A stretch of 64,000 nucleotides of DNA from Acidobacteriaceae bacterium (GTDB lineage Bacteria > Acidobacteriota > Terriglobia > Terriglobales > Acidobacteriaceae), in contig PLXE01000016.1 in NCBI GenBank assembly GCA_003151335.1, forward strand, positions 1 to 64,000, written 5' to 3'. The notes under the pieces are model-generated. The model made no database searches, was not told the origin of the DNA, and saw nothing but the letters and a program-made list of their open reading frames with translations. This document shows, one piece after another, positions 17,301-27,449 of the stretch (the stretch's first letter is position 1; each line of letters starts with the position of its first letter). The translations under genes were made by a program, and so were the position numbers.

Positions 17301-18212
17301 TCACCCGATTACGCGTAGCAAAACGTTACCCGGCCTGCTGGCGTCAAATTGCGAGTACTTAATGCCGTTTTGACTTATGTCTGCGTAGACCACCTCATAG
17401 CACTCAGGGGCACAACGCCGGAGTTCGTCAGGGCCATCAAGAGTTCTTAGTGTGCTTTCGGAAACCTCCAGAAATACGGTGGGCTTCGATCGCGCCAAGG
17501 TCTTGCGAAGACCAAGTAAAACAAATTTTTCAAATCCTTCTGCGTCGATCTTTATTAGGTCGATATCACAAATTCCGTTCGCTTCAAAATATTCGTCGCC
17601 GTTTACAATCTCTAGCTTTTCCGAAAGCCTGTTCCTGTCCGTTGCATGATGTGAATCAAAAGATCCAGTTCCAGTATTAGATCCTAATGGTGCATAGTAT
17701 GGAAGCCACTCGTGCCGTTCTCCGAGCCCGACTGGATGGATCTTGACATTTGTCAACGAATTCCGCTTGATTTTTTCCTCGATTGAGCGTCGCACGACGT
17801 CCCATGGCTCAAAGGCATGGATGACCCGCGCATATTTAGACATAAACAGCGTGTGTTGCCCGACATTGGCTCCGATATCAATAAATACTTCTCCGCCCCT
17901 ATCGCGCAGAAGGTCCCTCAGATAAAGTAGGGAGGTCTTTTCGTATGCTCCAAAGAAATAAACATTCCAATCCAAATACCAGCTCAAATCACCTGGATAC
18001 CTGAGACCGAAAAAATCAACCTCAAACGGCACCGAACCGCAGTACTCTGGGCGGCAGAATAGACTAACCAGGCGGTATCTTGCACCAAGTCGAAGCCATT
18101 TTGAACGACCCAGCAGTCTTAGTGCGGATAGTAGGCCGGTCCGCATCGCAAGACCAGCGATCCTGGCATTCCTGTGGCGGCGCTCTGGAGTGTCCAGTTC
18201 AGGGCGATACAA
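17301..18212 (-). CDS. FkbM-family methyltransferase
   Basis: A 303-residue SAM-dependent methyltransferase starting at a TTG (18212). Motif I is EVFIDIGANVGQHTLFM near residue 115, motif II VIHAFEPWD, and the family signature DIDLIKIDAEGFEKFVLLGL follows. FkbM enzymes O-methylate sugars or peptides, and here the likely substrate is a sugar hydroxyl of the exopolysaccharide. A second member is at 20113, suggesting two methylated positions. The 280 bases upstream hold no intact gene. Confidence 0.83.
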   Translation of the reverse strand: MYRPELDTPERRHRNARIAGLAMRTGLLSALRLLGRSKWLRLGARYRLVSLFCRPEYCGSVPFEVDFFGLRYPGDLSWYLDWNVYFFGAYEKTSLLYLRDLLRDRGGEVFIDIGANVGQHTLFMSKYARVIHAFEPWDVVRRSIEEKIKRNSLTNVKIHPVGLGERHEWLPYYAPLGSNTGTGSFDSHHATDRNRLSEKLEIVNGDEYFEANGICDIDLIKIDAEGFEKFVLLGLRKTLARSKPTVFLEVSESTLRTLDGPDELRRCAPECYEVVYADISQNGIKYSQFDASRPGNVLLRVIG

Positions 18213-18494
18213 TTGTGGTCTCCAACCTGCAGATTATAGTTGTAATGTTCTTTTCAAATGGTAGCCACTTCTTCAAGCGGCACAACCCCGAGGCGCACTG
18301 GATGGTAAATGTCGGTGTATTGCCGTCCGACCGTTCCGGTGGCAGCATCGAGTCGTAGTTCTCATACAGAGCAGTTCGGTACTTGCGCTGGGGCATTCTG
18401 TCGCTTGCCTCCTTCGGATTCACAATTGCCGCAATCAGGTATGGTCCTCGCGAACACCACGGTGCCGTTGTGCTCGGCAGTGGCGCCTTAATAG

Positions 18495-20099
18495 TTATGG
18501 CCTCGCAGACTCTGTGCTAATGCTGTTCGCAAGCTTACAAGGGGGCGTAGCGCGGAAGCGTTTCACTATTAGCTGCCGCTCAGATTCGGGGAGCAAGAGC
18601 TTCCACACTCCGGCCGCTGCAGTGAACGCGGAAACTATTCCGGCCACTAGAATGCGGACTGGTACAGATGCAATTGGCATCCGATGTGCTACTGCACTCA
18701 TAGCCAAGGTGAGTGTAGTCACGAACGAAAGGGTAAACCACACGCGAGTCGCAAACTTTCGATACGACCTTTCGGCCAACGTACAGGCGTCCGCGATCAC
18801 GAAGTGGTAGCAGGCAAGAGCCTCGCCTGCCAACAGCCCTAGGGGCACAGCCAGGAGTTTAAACTTCGGCAGGAGCAGTGCGACGAGCGCGACTCCTGCT
18901 ACCGCCGCAAGCAATTGGCACCACGCCAGAGTTCGGTGCCGATTGGTTGCCCCCGCAAGCATTGAACTTGCTATCCACGGCGCTTGGCACAATACATACA
19001 GCAGAAACGTTCTCACCAACCAAGGTTGCGGCAACAGATGGCCGCGAGTCCAAACCTCGATCAATCCTTGACCCTCGAACCACAGAGCACCCACAAAAGT
19101 TATTGAAATCGCCATATAGGATGCCACTAGGAAATTGTGCGCCGCTCGCAAGCCCGCCTTGTTTCCAATTGCGTCCAGCCTGGTCAATTCCGGCCACAGC
19201 GCCCAGCAAATCATGGCCGGCACTTGGGTCAAGACGTTTGCGACGGTCCGCGTTGTCACGACCAGGGCGACGGCCGCACCGCCAAGTAGGTGAGCTACAA
19301 CGATGACTGGGCCGGTTACCCTGATCAGGGTCGAAACCATCATTAACGCAAACAGCAGACTCGGCTTACTTAAGTCCGCTACTCCACGCAAGCTAGCTGC
19401 TCGCAACCGCGGCAGCAGGTCCTGGTGGGCACGTCGAACCAGCACCCAGGCCAGCACGGCGCAGAGTACTAGAGGGCACCAGGTCCAGAGTGCCAGCGTC
19501 GCGACGCCACCCCCGAGGTAGAGCACGGCCGCAGTAACCCCGAACACCCCAAACGCTTGAAGGTTTGCAATCCACTGGGAGGTTGATAGGTTCCCCGTAG
19601 TGCGGAAGATGTTCCAGATCTGCCCAGCTGGCATGGTCCACACCAGTCGACTGGCCACAAGAAACATGACCAGAGCTGCGGTCGCCCGGGGGATGTGAAC
19701 CACTCCGAGCCAACGTGCAACAGGAAGCAGAAAGCAGGTTGCCGCTGAAAGCGCGGTCACCGCGCATGCCATGCTGAGGTAAAAAAGGAGGGCCGATGCT
19801 TGAATCTCGCGGTATTGTTTGCACTCCTTGCGCTGGTAGGCCTTTATGAGAGCGTTTCCGGATGCTGCATTCATGCCCATATCGGCAGTTGAGTAGTAGA
19901 CAGCCAGAGCCGATATGGCAATCCACTCTCCGTACACTTCCGTTGGCCAGTGAGTCAGGAAGAGGGGTATCAACAGAATATTGCTTGCCACGTTTACGAT
20001 CTGCGCAAAGCCTAAGGCAGCCGTATTTCTGTATAGGCGTTGCCAAATGTGCGGTGGCCGTTCCGATACAGCGTCCTTCATCAACTCGGGTGATAGCAC
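18495..20099 (-). CDS. wzx: Wzx-type polysaccharide flippase
   Basis: A 534-residue MATE/polysaccharide-transport-family membrane protein with about 12-14 hydrophobic helices. It begins with a cytoplasmic basic stretch, then NTAALGFAQIVNVASNILLI, the usual first helix of flippases, and continues PLFLTHWPTEVYGEWIAISA. It moves the lipid-linked repeat unit across the inner membrane. It lies between the two FkbM genes. No catalytic residues are expected in this family. Confidence 0.85.
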   Translation of the reverse strand: MLSPELMKDAVSERPPHIWQRLYRNTAALGFAQIVNVASNILLIPLFLTHWPTEVYGEWIAISALAVYYSTADMGMNAASGNALIKAYQRKECKQYREIQASALLFYLSMACAVTALSAATCFLLPVARWLGVVHIPRATAALVMFLVASRLVWTMPAGQIWNIFRTTGNLSTSQWIANLQAFGVFGVTAAVLYLGGGVATLALWTWCPLVLCAVLAWVLVRRAHQDLLPRLRAASLRGVADLSKPSLLFALMMVSTLIRVTGPVIVVAHLLGGAAVALVVTTRTVANVLTQVPAMICWALWPELTRLDAIGNKAGLRAAHNFLVASYMAISITFVGALWFEGQGLIEVWTRGHLLPQPWLVRTFLLYVLCQAPWIASSMLAGATNRHRTLAWCQLLAAVAGVALVALLLPKFKLLAVPLGLLAGEALACYHFVIADACTLAERSYRKFATRVWFTLSFVTTLTLAMSAVAHRMPIASVPVRILVAGIVSAFTAAAGVWKLLLPESERQLIVKRFRATPPCKLANSISTESARP

Positions 20100-20112
20100 G
20101 ATGAGACCTTGG

Positions 20113-21009
20113 TCAACTCACTTCGGCCGCATTGAAGGCGCGGACCTCACAGAGCCGGCTTGTTGGCACAGCGAGGTAATCATTGGTCGGACGACCCACT
20201 CCGTTAGGTTCGTCAATTCGATGTAGACGAGCATCATCAGTGAGCCTGAATACGGAGTAAGCTCCTGGCTTTAGAGTCTCAACCAATTGTGTCAGCGTAT
20301 ATCCGCCAAATGCAGCAGCATTTGTCGGGATGTACTCGAAGAGGATCAAAGGCGGAGAGCTATGAGACAAGGTGCCTACCGCACCGCGAAGAGCCATCAA
20401 CTCGGCTCCTTCAACGTCAATCTTGATGAGATCTGGATGGCCAAACCGTGCAGCCAGATCATCGATAGTAACCACTTCGACTTGTCCCGCCCTAGAATAG
20501 CGTACTTGAGACAGGTCGAGTAACTTCGCCTCACACAACTGCGCGTATCCAGTGGCCTCGCCGATAGCGCCCGGCACGACCTGTATAGGCGGCCGAGAAT
20601 CAGCGGTTCTGCGGAGAAGCCGAAGCGCACGAGGCATTGGTTCAACTGCGACGATCACTCCACGACCCTTGGTAGCTCGATGCATGAGACACGAATACCA
20701 GCCGATATTCGCGCCAATATCGAAGACCACCATGTTGGGCTTTACGATGGTCGAAAGCAGCCTGTCCTCCGCAACCTGATGGGGGTAGCAACCGTACTTT
20801 AGAAGAATGGTGCAGACCGATTCCCTCAGGTCAAGGCACATCGGACCGCATGTGTCTAGGTCAACGATGACCTCTTGCAGGCACGGCCAACAACGCGCGG
20901 CTAATGGCATTACCCTGCCCCATCCCCGGGGAAGCGCTCCGGCAAATGCACAAGCAATGCGAGCTGCAAAGGGAACGGTCCGAGGCAGCGGAGGTGGATT
21001 CCTTTTCAA
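20113..21009 (-). CDS. FkbM-family methyltransferase
   Basis: A 298-residue SAM-dependent methyltransferase. Motif I is MVVFDIGANIGWYSCLMH, followed by IVAVEPMPRALRLLRR and HPDLIKIDVEGAELMALRGA. It shares the family core with 17301-18212 but is clearly diverged, so the two are not a recent duplication. Sugar O-methylation in the polysaccharide is the likely role. It is separated by 13 bp from the flippase gene and is probably cotranscribed. Confidence 0.85.
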   Translation of the reverse strand: MKRNPPPLPRTVPFAARIACAFAGALPRGWGRVMPLAARCWPCLQEVIVDLDTCGPMCLDLRESVCTILLKYGCYPHQVAEDRLLSTIVKPNMVVFDIGANIGWYSCLMHRATKGRGVIVAVEPMPRALRLLRRTADSRPPIQVVPGAIGEATGYAQLCEAKLLDLSQVRYSRAGQVEVVTIDDLAARFGHPDLIKIDVEGAELMALRGAVGTLSHSSPPLILFEYIPTNAAAFGGYTLTQLVETLKPGAYSVFRLTDDARLHRIDEPNGVGRPTNDYLAVPTSRLCEVRAFNAAEVS

Positions 21010-21094
21010 ATCAAAGGCCTGCGGTGCCTAGCTCCGGGCCCAAACCAACCGTCTTTGCGGGAAACTGAGCATATTGAGCTGTTTCAGCCCCAGA

Positions 21095-22501
21095 CTAAGA
21101 GCATGGTGTCGGAGATATCGCACGTTTCACCTCCGGAGGAAAATCCGAAAGCATGCTATGCGATTTAGGAGTACTGGCTACTGTCGCAAGCGCCGCAAGG
21201 AAGCTGAACCAGGCAGCGTTGGCTGGTATATGTAGGTTGAACTCGGAGAAGCTATGCACTAGAAGCCCACAAACACCAACCGCCGCGCCAAACTGCAGCC
21301 AGCCGCTCTGGTAGCGGAGTCGTGCACGGAAGCGTCGGAACGACAGCACAAAGAACATGGCGATCGCAAGCGGTGCTAGCAACCATCCCCAGATGCCGGT
21401 TTCGGCGAGAAACTGAACGTAGTCGTTGTGCGCGTAATCGATGGTCAGGTCAGTAATCACGGTCTGATACGGGGTGTAAGCTACTTCGAAAGCGCCGAGG
21501 CCAACCCCGTGGGCCAAATGATCGCGGCCCATGCGCAAAGAATCCTGCGTTATCTTCTCGCGGCTCCCGAGCGCCAGCTCAGGCTTGCTGGCCATCTGCT
21601 TCCAGCGTCCCCAGACATCCCCGGGATCGAGCCAGTAGAAGAACCCGACCGCCAGTGCAGTGACTAGGATACCCGCGACCAGAATATGCTTGTGCTCGGT
21701 ACCGGCGAACAGTATGACCAGTCCAATAATCGCGAATTCAACCGCCAGCGATATCAGGCCAGCCCGTGATCCCGACAGGAATACGGACACTAACGCGGTG
21801 AAAACTACGAAGAATAGAAATAGCTTGGCCGGATGTTTCCACCGCAGACTGCAGGCGAACGTCACCACGATCGGGATCAACATTTCCATTAATCCCGCGT
21901 AATTGCCCCGATTCACATAGGGTCCGAAGGTACTCGCGGAATCTCCGGGGATCACGCCATAGAGCAATCCCGGACTGGCGAAGAACTGAACAATGGCAAA
22001 TACCGCCATCAGGAACATGAAGACGGCTACTGCCGCGCCAGTAAGTTGCCAGGCACGCGCTGTTGTCGACGCGTACAGTTGTTGAGTCGCGAAAAAGAGG
22101 ATGGCGTAACCGATGAGTTTGATCATCGCTTCCCGGGTGCCGATGCGGTCCATGGAAAGTCCAAACCACAACTGGATTCCGGCCAGTAAAAGGACGCCCA
22201 AAAGCGGTATATAGAGCGGTGATAACGTGAGTCTCACGTTGCCAGTACGGAGACACCCAAGAGCCCAGAGAAGCAGAAGCAGTGCTGCCCCAATGACGAG
22301 CGCGCCCCACGCCCACGGCTCCACCGCGCCAAAAAAGAACGGCGCTGCAATGAGTAAGCTCAAGAGCAATATCCGGGAAACGTCCCAAAGGCCGCTTTGG
22401 GGCTGGTCGGTTCCGCGCGGCAGGACCAAGACCCGGGATTGAGGCCTGTCGGTAGTGGAGGTCACGTCGTGCCGGTGTTCGTTGATCGCAGAAATTTCCA
22501 C
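21095..22501 (-). CDS. O-antigen ligase/polymerase family protein
   Basis: A 468-residue membrane protein with about ten hydrophobic helices. The Wzy_C-type signature is present: GSRAGLISLAVEFAIIG and the loop TIDYAHNDYVQFLAETGIWG, whose histidine-aspartate pair is conserved in O-antigen ligases and exopolysaccharide polymerases. It links undecaprenyl-bound units or transfers the finished chain in the periplasm. It is followed upstream, 3 bp away, by the TPR protein, a common pairing in exopolysaccharide loci. With 14539 the locus has two polymerase-like genes. Confidence 0.85.
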   Translation of the reverse strand: MEISAINEHRHDVTSTTDRPQSRVLVLPRGTDQPQSGLWDVSRILLLSLLIAAPFFFGAVEPWAWGALVIGAALLLLLWALGCLRTGNVRLTLSPLYIPLLGVLLLAGIQLWFGLSMDRIGTREAMIKLIGYAILFFATQQLYASTTARAWQLTGAAVAVFMFLMAVFAIVQFFASPGLLYGVIPGDSASTFGPYVNRGNYAGLMEMLIPIVVTFACSLRWKHPAKLFLFFVVFTALVSVFLSGSRAGLISLAVEFAIIGLVILFAGTEHKHILVAGILVTALAVGFFYWLDPGDVWGRWKQMASKPELALGSREKITQDSLRMGRDHLAHGVGLGAFEVAYTPYQTVITDLTIDYAHNDYVQFLAETGIWGWLLAPLAIAMFFVLSFRRFRARLRYQSGWLQFGAAVGVCGLLVHSFSEFNLHIPANAAWFSFLAALATVASTPKSHSMLSDFPPEVKRAISPTPCS

Positions 22502-22504
22502 AGG

Positions 22505-23896
22505 CTACCGCGGGGCACTGGAATTTAAAACCGGAATCGGACGCAGAGAAATGTCGTCAAACCAAACTTTACCGCTGATCTCCATTGGGTAGGAACGCCC
22601 TCGCGGCCGCCAAACGGATAGCCGAATCAGTTCTGTTGTCGGCCCGGCGGTGAACTGCGTGGTGACTTGGTGCCAGTCTGTGGTACCTGAGGTACCCTGG
22701 GTTGCGGTGTCCAGGCAAACGAGGCACTTGGGGTCGAGCACGCGCAACCGCGGGCCGCTGTCGGATGTGATCGCCTCGGACTTTACATATGCACTCAGCT
22801 CGTACGTTTGCCCGGGTACAACCGGAACCAACTGATACACCGGCTCATATTCAGAGTTCTGAGGGACGGTAAAGTCGGCGCGGAAGCTTCGGGCTCCGGT
22901 GTGAGCCGTCGCGTCGAAAAAATCCAGAGTGAGATAAGGCTGTTGAGCGAAGCGCCAGTCGAATCCGGCATTGAGAGGCTCCTGTTCGAACCCTCCATTG
23001 AATACCAGATTGGATCTATCCCCCCCAGCCTGTTTGTCCAGCCCATTCTGGCGTACTGTATACGTCCACACGCCAGCGGCTTCTCGATAATGGCCGGTGG
23101 CCAGGAGCTTCTCCAAGTATGGAATCGCGGCGGCAACCGGAAACGCCGTCTTCTCCGCGGTCAATTGCGCCCAGTATGCGCCGGCTCTCTCAAAGTCGCT
23201 GTTCGCAGCCAGGTAGTCCAGAAACCGGAGTTTTGAGGAAAGGTCCGCTGGGGGGCTGAGCAATTCACGCCATACAAGATTAGGATCGCCGAACCCACGC
23301 ATGAGTAACTGAAAGGTTTGGTCGAGGCCATCGGGCTGCAAGCGCAAGAAGGTTCTGAGGTGACCAACGGCGGATTGCGGTTGATCAGAAACTACGTCGT
23401 TAACTGCTACTTCCCATGCAACCTCCGGCTTGTTAGGAGCCAGCTCCTGAGCTCGGCCAAACGCGGCGTTCGCGCAGGGCTGGTTTCCGGACGAGTAGCA
23501 AGCTTTCCCTAGTCCGGACCAGTAGATCGCTGAATGGGGATTCATGCTGATTGCCTTCCGGAATTGCTCCTCGGCCATTCCCTGGGTAACGGGCTCGGCC
23601 TTCAACAGCAGAATTCTGCCCAGAGTGAAATGCAGTTCCGGGTTCGAAGGGTCCAGGGCGATCGCCCGTCGAAGAACTTCTGGATTGAGGGAAGAGGCCC
23701 AGATCTGAGCAAGGACGGCGCGCGTTGTTTCCAAGACCAAGAATGAAGCCGGTATGCTTACTAACAAGAAGAAGATCCATAAGGAAATTCGAGAGCGCAG
23801 CGGGATCTGATAAGTAAAACTCCTTAACGCTCGGCTTCTCTTGGATCTTCCATCAAGATCGAGATTGATTTCCTTCGTGCGAACGCCTGGGCACAT
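22505..23896 (-). CDS. Membrane-anchored TPR protein with carbohydrate-binding-like C-domain
   Basis: A 463-residue protein. A hydrophobic anchor at about residues 37-62 (ISLWIFFLLVSIPASFLVL) follows a basic N-terminus. Residues 80-260 contain TPR units (RRAIALDPSNPELHFTLGRI, FRKAISMNPHSAIYWSGLG). The C-terminal 165 residues begin NLVFNGGFEQEP and end in KVWFDDISLRP, the frame of a CBM4/9-like jelly roll. TPR proteins beside polymerases often organise the export complex, and the jelly roll would bind the glycan in the periplasm. The combined function is inferred. Confidence 0.75.
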   Translation of the reverse strand: MCPGVRTKEINLDLDGRSKRSRALRSFTYQIPLRSRISLWIFFLLVSIPASFLVLETTRAVLAQIWASSLNPEVLRRAIALDPSNPELHFTLGRILLLKAEPVTQGMAEEQFRKAISMNPHSAIYWSGLGKACYSSGNQPCANAAFGRAQELAPNKPEVAWEVAVNDVVSDQPQSAVGHLRTFLRLQPDGLDQTFQLLMRGFGDPNLVWRELLSPPADLSSKLRFLDYLAANSDFERAGAYWAQLTAEKTAFPVAAAIPYLEKLLATGHYREAAGVWTYTVRQNGLDKQAGGDRSNLVFNGGFEQEPLNAGFDWRFAQQPYLTLDFFDATAHTGARSFRADFTVPQNSEYEPVYQLVPVVPGQTYELSAYVKSEAITSDSGPRLRVLDPKCLVCLDTATQGTSGTTDWHQVTTQFTAGPTTELIRLSVWRPRGRSYPMEISGKVWFDDISLRPIPVLNSSAPR

Positions 23897-23991
23897 ATAG
23901 GTTAGGTCGTAATCAGGATCCGGTCGAGAGTTAAGCCACCCAAGGCGGAAAGTAATGATCGGGCAGGGCCCTTAGGGATTTCGAGTGGAGC

Positions 23992-26271
23992 TTATTCTGA
24001 GGCCGCACGGGCGTATGGATATTTTCCATAGTGTGAGTAATAGTAATATCCATACCCATAACCGTAATAGCCTTCCCGCCGTAAATCGAGCTTATTCAGA
24101 ACTACGCCCAAAATGCGTGCTCCAGCGTTTTCCAGGACGGCACGCGTACGCATGAGGCCCGCACGGTGGGTTCTCCCGCTCTCCGCGACGAGCACCACGC
24201 CATCGACCAGACCAGCCATGATGGTTGCGTCCGTAACTGCCAGGACAGGAGGTGAATCGATAATTACGTGTTCGAAGCGCTTCACCAACTCCCTGCACAA
24301 CACCGCCATCCCATCGGAGGCGATCAGTTCCGCTGGATTTGGCGGAACAGGACCTGAAGATAGTACCGCCAGATTAGGCTGTGCCGCATACACTTGGAGG
24401 GCGTCATCCAATTTGTCACCTCCTGTCAGTATCGTGCTAATTCCCTTATCGTTTTCGAGACCCAGTACTTTGGCGATGCCTCCTTTTCTGAGGTCGCCAT
24501 CCACGATGACCACTTGTCCTTTCCGTTGAGCCAAAGATTGCGCCAAGTTGAGGGCGGTCGCTGTCTTGCCTTCGCCGGCCTGTGCGCTGGTAACGAGAAT
24601 CAGTTTGGGTGGATTCACTGCCAAGGACAGCAATACCGACGTACGAAGCGCCCGATAAGCTTCCGCCAGCACGGATTGCGGATTTTTGCTGATACAAAGA
24701 GCAACGCTCTGGTTTGCTGTCTGACGTGACTCCTCGCCATGTCTTCGCAATGCCCACTTTCTTCCGGCGATAGCCCATTTCGCAGATTCGGTACCACGCT
24801 GCAGCGGCACCACTGCGAGGACCGGCGTCATCAGCAACGACTCCACCTCTTCCGCTGTTTTTATCGAATGATCTAGACCCTCCTGGGCGAATGCAAACAT
24901 GACGCCCAGAACGACCCCGGCAAGGAATCCCAAGGCTATGTTGAGCGCCTTCTTAGGCCGAACCGGTTCGCCAGGGGCCAAGGCTGCATCGACAAGGTGA
25001 ATGTTGGTGGATTGCAACCCGGCTGATACAGTCGCGTTTTTGAGCCGCTGCATCAGGCTCTGATAAAGCTGCTGGTTGCCTTCGAACTCATGTTGCAAAA
25101 TGTTGTGTTGTATCAGCAACTGGTTCTGCGCCCCTACCACTTCCTTTTGCGCTGCTACGGCACCGGCAGCTAGTTTCTCGCGAGTTACGGTAGCGGTATA
25201 GTCCTTTCGGATGCGGGCAAGCACGCGGGTCTGTTCCGTTGCGATCTGGCTGCGAATGCCATCGATCTCCCCTTTCAGACGAATAGCCTTCGGAAACTGC
25301 GGGCCGTATTGCGAAACCGCCTCGTTGTACTGGTCTTGCAAGTCTGCAGATCTTTCCTCCAACTTCTGTAGCAGGTCATCGTGGACGAGTGTAGCCAACT
25401 GATCTCGGTTAGCTACGACCTCTTGGTACAGAGACTCCTTTTGCAGGCGGTCACTTTTCGCAGCCGTCAAGTCACGGCCCATGTCTGAAAGCATTTGTTC
25501 TTGCATGCTTCCCTTGTTGTCACCGGTGTTGACAATCTGGTGTTCTCGCTCATACCCGACTAGCGCCTGTTGTGAGCTCTCCACTTTTGCCTTTAACTCG
25601 TCAAGTTGCTGCTCCATCCAGGCCGAGGCCTGGCGCGTAGCATCGTACTTCTCGCGGAAGCTGTAGTCGATATAGTTGGTGACTAGGCTGGTTGAGACCT
25701 GCGCTGCCAACTGCGGGTCGGGATCTTCAAAACTCACCGCCAGCATACGGGTTTTTGGTGTCAGCTCCACGGTAAGTTTCTTCTTAAAGGCGTCAATCAG
25801 CCGGACCTTGCGCTTCTCCGGAAGAATTTGTGCCATCTGCTTTGGCTTGATCAGGATACCCGCCAGCTGTAATTGTTCAATCGTGCGCCATGCCAGGTTC
25901 TCGCTCTTCAAGATTTGGATTTGCGTCTGCACAAAGGTATCGTCGGCGGTGTCCTTTTGAAACAGCTCTTCGATCGACTGAATCAATGGTGTTTGCGACT
26001 CCACTTGTACTCTGGCTGTCGCCTTAAAAATAGGCTGCATCTTGAAGGAGACAATCGCCACAATCGTTGTGACGATGATCGCGATAGTCGCAACTGTCCA
26101 TCGCCGCTTCAGCAGGGTGTGCCAGTAAGTTGCTAACGAGACATAGTCTTGAGCGCTGGCTAGACTGGCTTCCACTGCGGGGAGGGCCCGCGTGAGCGGA
26201 ATAGCGGTCACGGCATCCCCTGCGGGAAGCGCTCGACGGTCTGGATCGGCAGTGAGATTGTTCAATGGCAT
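23992..26271 (-). CDS. wzc: Wzc-type chain-length regulator and tyrosine autokinase
   Basis: A 759-residue inner-membrane protein. A Wzz domain with helix at about residues 55-72 (TVATIAIIVTTIVAIVSF), a long periplasmic coiled coil, and a second helix at about 435-455 are followed by a cytoplasmic BY-kinase: Walker A SAQAGEGKTATALNLAQ near 565, Walker A' VVIVDGDLRKG, Walker B VIIDSPPVLAVTD. The C-terminus is a tyrosine cluster (GYGYGYYYYSHYGKYPY) that would be autophosphorylated. It controls polymer length and export with the Wza gene 11 bp upstream. Full-length and intact. Confidence 0.95.
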   Translation of the reverse strand: MPLNNLTADPDRRALPAGDAVTAIPLTRALPAVEASLASAQDYVSLATYWHTLLKRRWTVATIAIIVTTIVAIVSFKMQPIFKATARVQVESQTPLIQSIEELFQKDTADDTFVQTQIQILKSENLAWRTIEQLQLAGILIKPKQMAQILPEKRKVRLIDAFKKKLTVELTPKTRMLAVSFEDPDPQLAAQVSTSLVTNYIDYSFREKYDATRQASAWMEQQLDELKAKVESSQQALVGYEREHQIVNTGDNKGSMQEQMLSDMGRDLTAAKSDRLQKESLYQEVVANRDQLATLVHDDLLQKLEERSADLQDQYNEAVSQYGPQFPKAIRLKGEIDGIRSQIATEQTRVLARIRKDYTATVTREKLAAGAVAAQKEVVGAQNQLLIQHNILQHEFEGNQQLYQSLMQRLKNATVSAGLQSTNIHLVDAALAPGEPVRPKKALNIALGFLAGVVLGVMFAFAQEGLDHSIKTAEEVESLLMTPVLAVVPLQRGTESAKWAIAGRKWALRRHGEESRQTANQSVALCISKNPQSVLAEAYRALRTSVLLSLAVNPPKLILVTSAQAGEGKTATALNLAQSLAQRKGQVVIVDGDLRKGGIAKVLGLENDKGISTILTGGDKLDDALQVYAAQPNLAVLSSGPVPPNPAELIASDGMAVLCRELVKRFEHVIIDSPPVLAVTDATIMAGLVDGVVLVAESGRTHRAGLMRTRAVLENAGARILGVVLNKLDLRREGYYGYGYGYYYYSHYGKYPYARAASE

Positions 26272-26282
26272 GGTGTTCGCCT

Positions 26283-27338
26283 TTATGGACGTGCGTAGAT
26301 CGCCAACATGGTTGCCGTTTGCAGTGCCGCTTCAATACCGCGGCGGAATGCCTTCTTAGCTGTGCTGTCGGGAACGAAAAGTATATCGTCGGCATGCAGC
26401 ATGGGGTCGGACGCTTTCCCCGCCAGGATAAGGTTCAGGTTTACAGGTATCTGCTTGTGGCCGTCCGGGGCGCTCGAATCGGCACGGATGATCATTGAGT
26501 TGTTGCGCACTGCGGTAGATTTCGCGTCCTCGGCCATAGCCAGAGCCTGCAACACCGTCATTCCGTCATCTGTTTCCTTGATTACAAATCCGCCGGGCTT
26601 GTTCACGGCACCGACCACATATACAATTCCGGCCCGAGGCACGGTTACTCGATCACCGGGATAGACTTCGACGTTGGCCGCAGCGCTAGCAGTCTGCAGC
26701 AAGTTCTTGAGATTGACGGTCTGGATCGTCTGCCCTGTAGCTTGCTCTCCAAGTTTTCCCCTGCTAATCATTGCCACATTGCTGGCATCGTCGGTTAATC
26801 CTTGTGCCTGCGATAACACGTCGAGCAAGGTGGTGCGACCAAATACCGGATAGATCTGCGGCATCTTTACCGACCCGGTAATCGCAACTGATTTCAGCCG
26901 GGAGCTGACGATCGTGACCACAATGTGGGGGGCCATCACCAGCCCATTATCGTGCAGTTGCTTGCCTAGGGCGTCAGAAAACTGGCTCGGCGTCATGCCG
27001 GCTGCTGGAATTGCACTTGGTAGCAGCGGCAACCCTACGGTGCCCGAAGGGCTGACGCGATACTGGCGTGAAAGCTCCGCCACGTCCATCACATAAACGT
27101 CCAAAATGTCATCGGGGCTGATAATACTGTCGCTGTCCAGTTCAGAAGGATTTTTCAGAGATCTGGGTACATCCGAGTTTTTCAAAGCTCCGGGCACAAC
27201 TGCCAATTGCGGTTGGGACAATCCCGTTGCCGTGGTTGTTGATTGCGCATTCGCGCCGGTGCCGACGGTCAGAGAAACACTCATGACCAAAAACCACAGG
27301 AAAAAACGAAGCTGACCACCCGAGCGAAAAGGCATCAT
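26283..27338 (-). CDS. wza: Wza-type outer-membrane polysaccharide export protein
   Basis: A 351-residue protein. ATG 27338 is chosen because an AGGAG box sits 3-4 bases upstream and a signal peptide (FFLWFLVMSVSLTVGTGANAQ) follows. A polysaccharide-export domain (ISPDDILDVYVMDVAELSRQ) precedes SLBB domains with VEVYPGDRVTVPRAGIVYVV and GAVNKPGGFVI. It has no lipobox cysteine at the signal cleavage site, unlike classic Wza. It would form the outer-membrane channel with Wzc. Confidence 0.92.
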   Translation of the reverse strand: MMPFRSGGQLRFFLWFLVMSVSLTVGTGANAQSTTTATGLSQPQLAVVPGALKNSDVPRSLKNPSELDSDSIISPDDILDVYVMDVAELSRQYRVSPSGTVGLPLLPSAIPAAGMTPSQFSDALGKQLHDNGLVMAPHIVVTIVSSRLKSVAITGSVKMPQIYPVFGRTTLLDVLSQAQGLTDDASNVAMISRGKLGEQATGQTIQTVNLKNLLQTASAAANVEVYPGDRVTVPRAGIVYVVGAVNKPGGFVIKETDDGMTVLQALAMAEDAKSTAVRNNSMIIRADSSAPDGHKQIPVNLNLILAGKASDPMLHADDILFVPDSTAKKAFRRGIEAALQTATMLAIYARP

Positions 27339-27449
27339 GGTCTCCTGAAAGAAATCTGCTATACGGGGATTGGACTGTTGGTAAGAGGACGGATCTGTTG
27401 CAGCCACCTGCAAAGGACTGCGGCTGGATGAGCGCGGTGATTTGGTGCT

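Noticed and set aside
18213-18494. One minus-strand frame of the spacer reads protein-like text (for example HPVRLGVVPLEEVATI) interrupted by two TGA codons
   Set aside because: Possibly a decayed gene, but I recognise no family and cannot exclude chance, so it is not listed as a feature.
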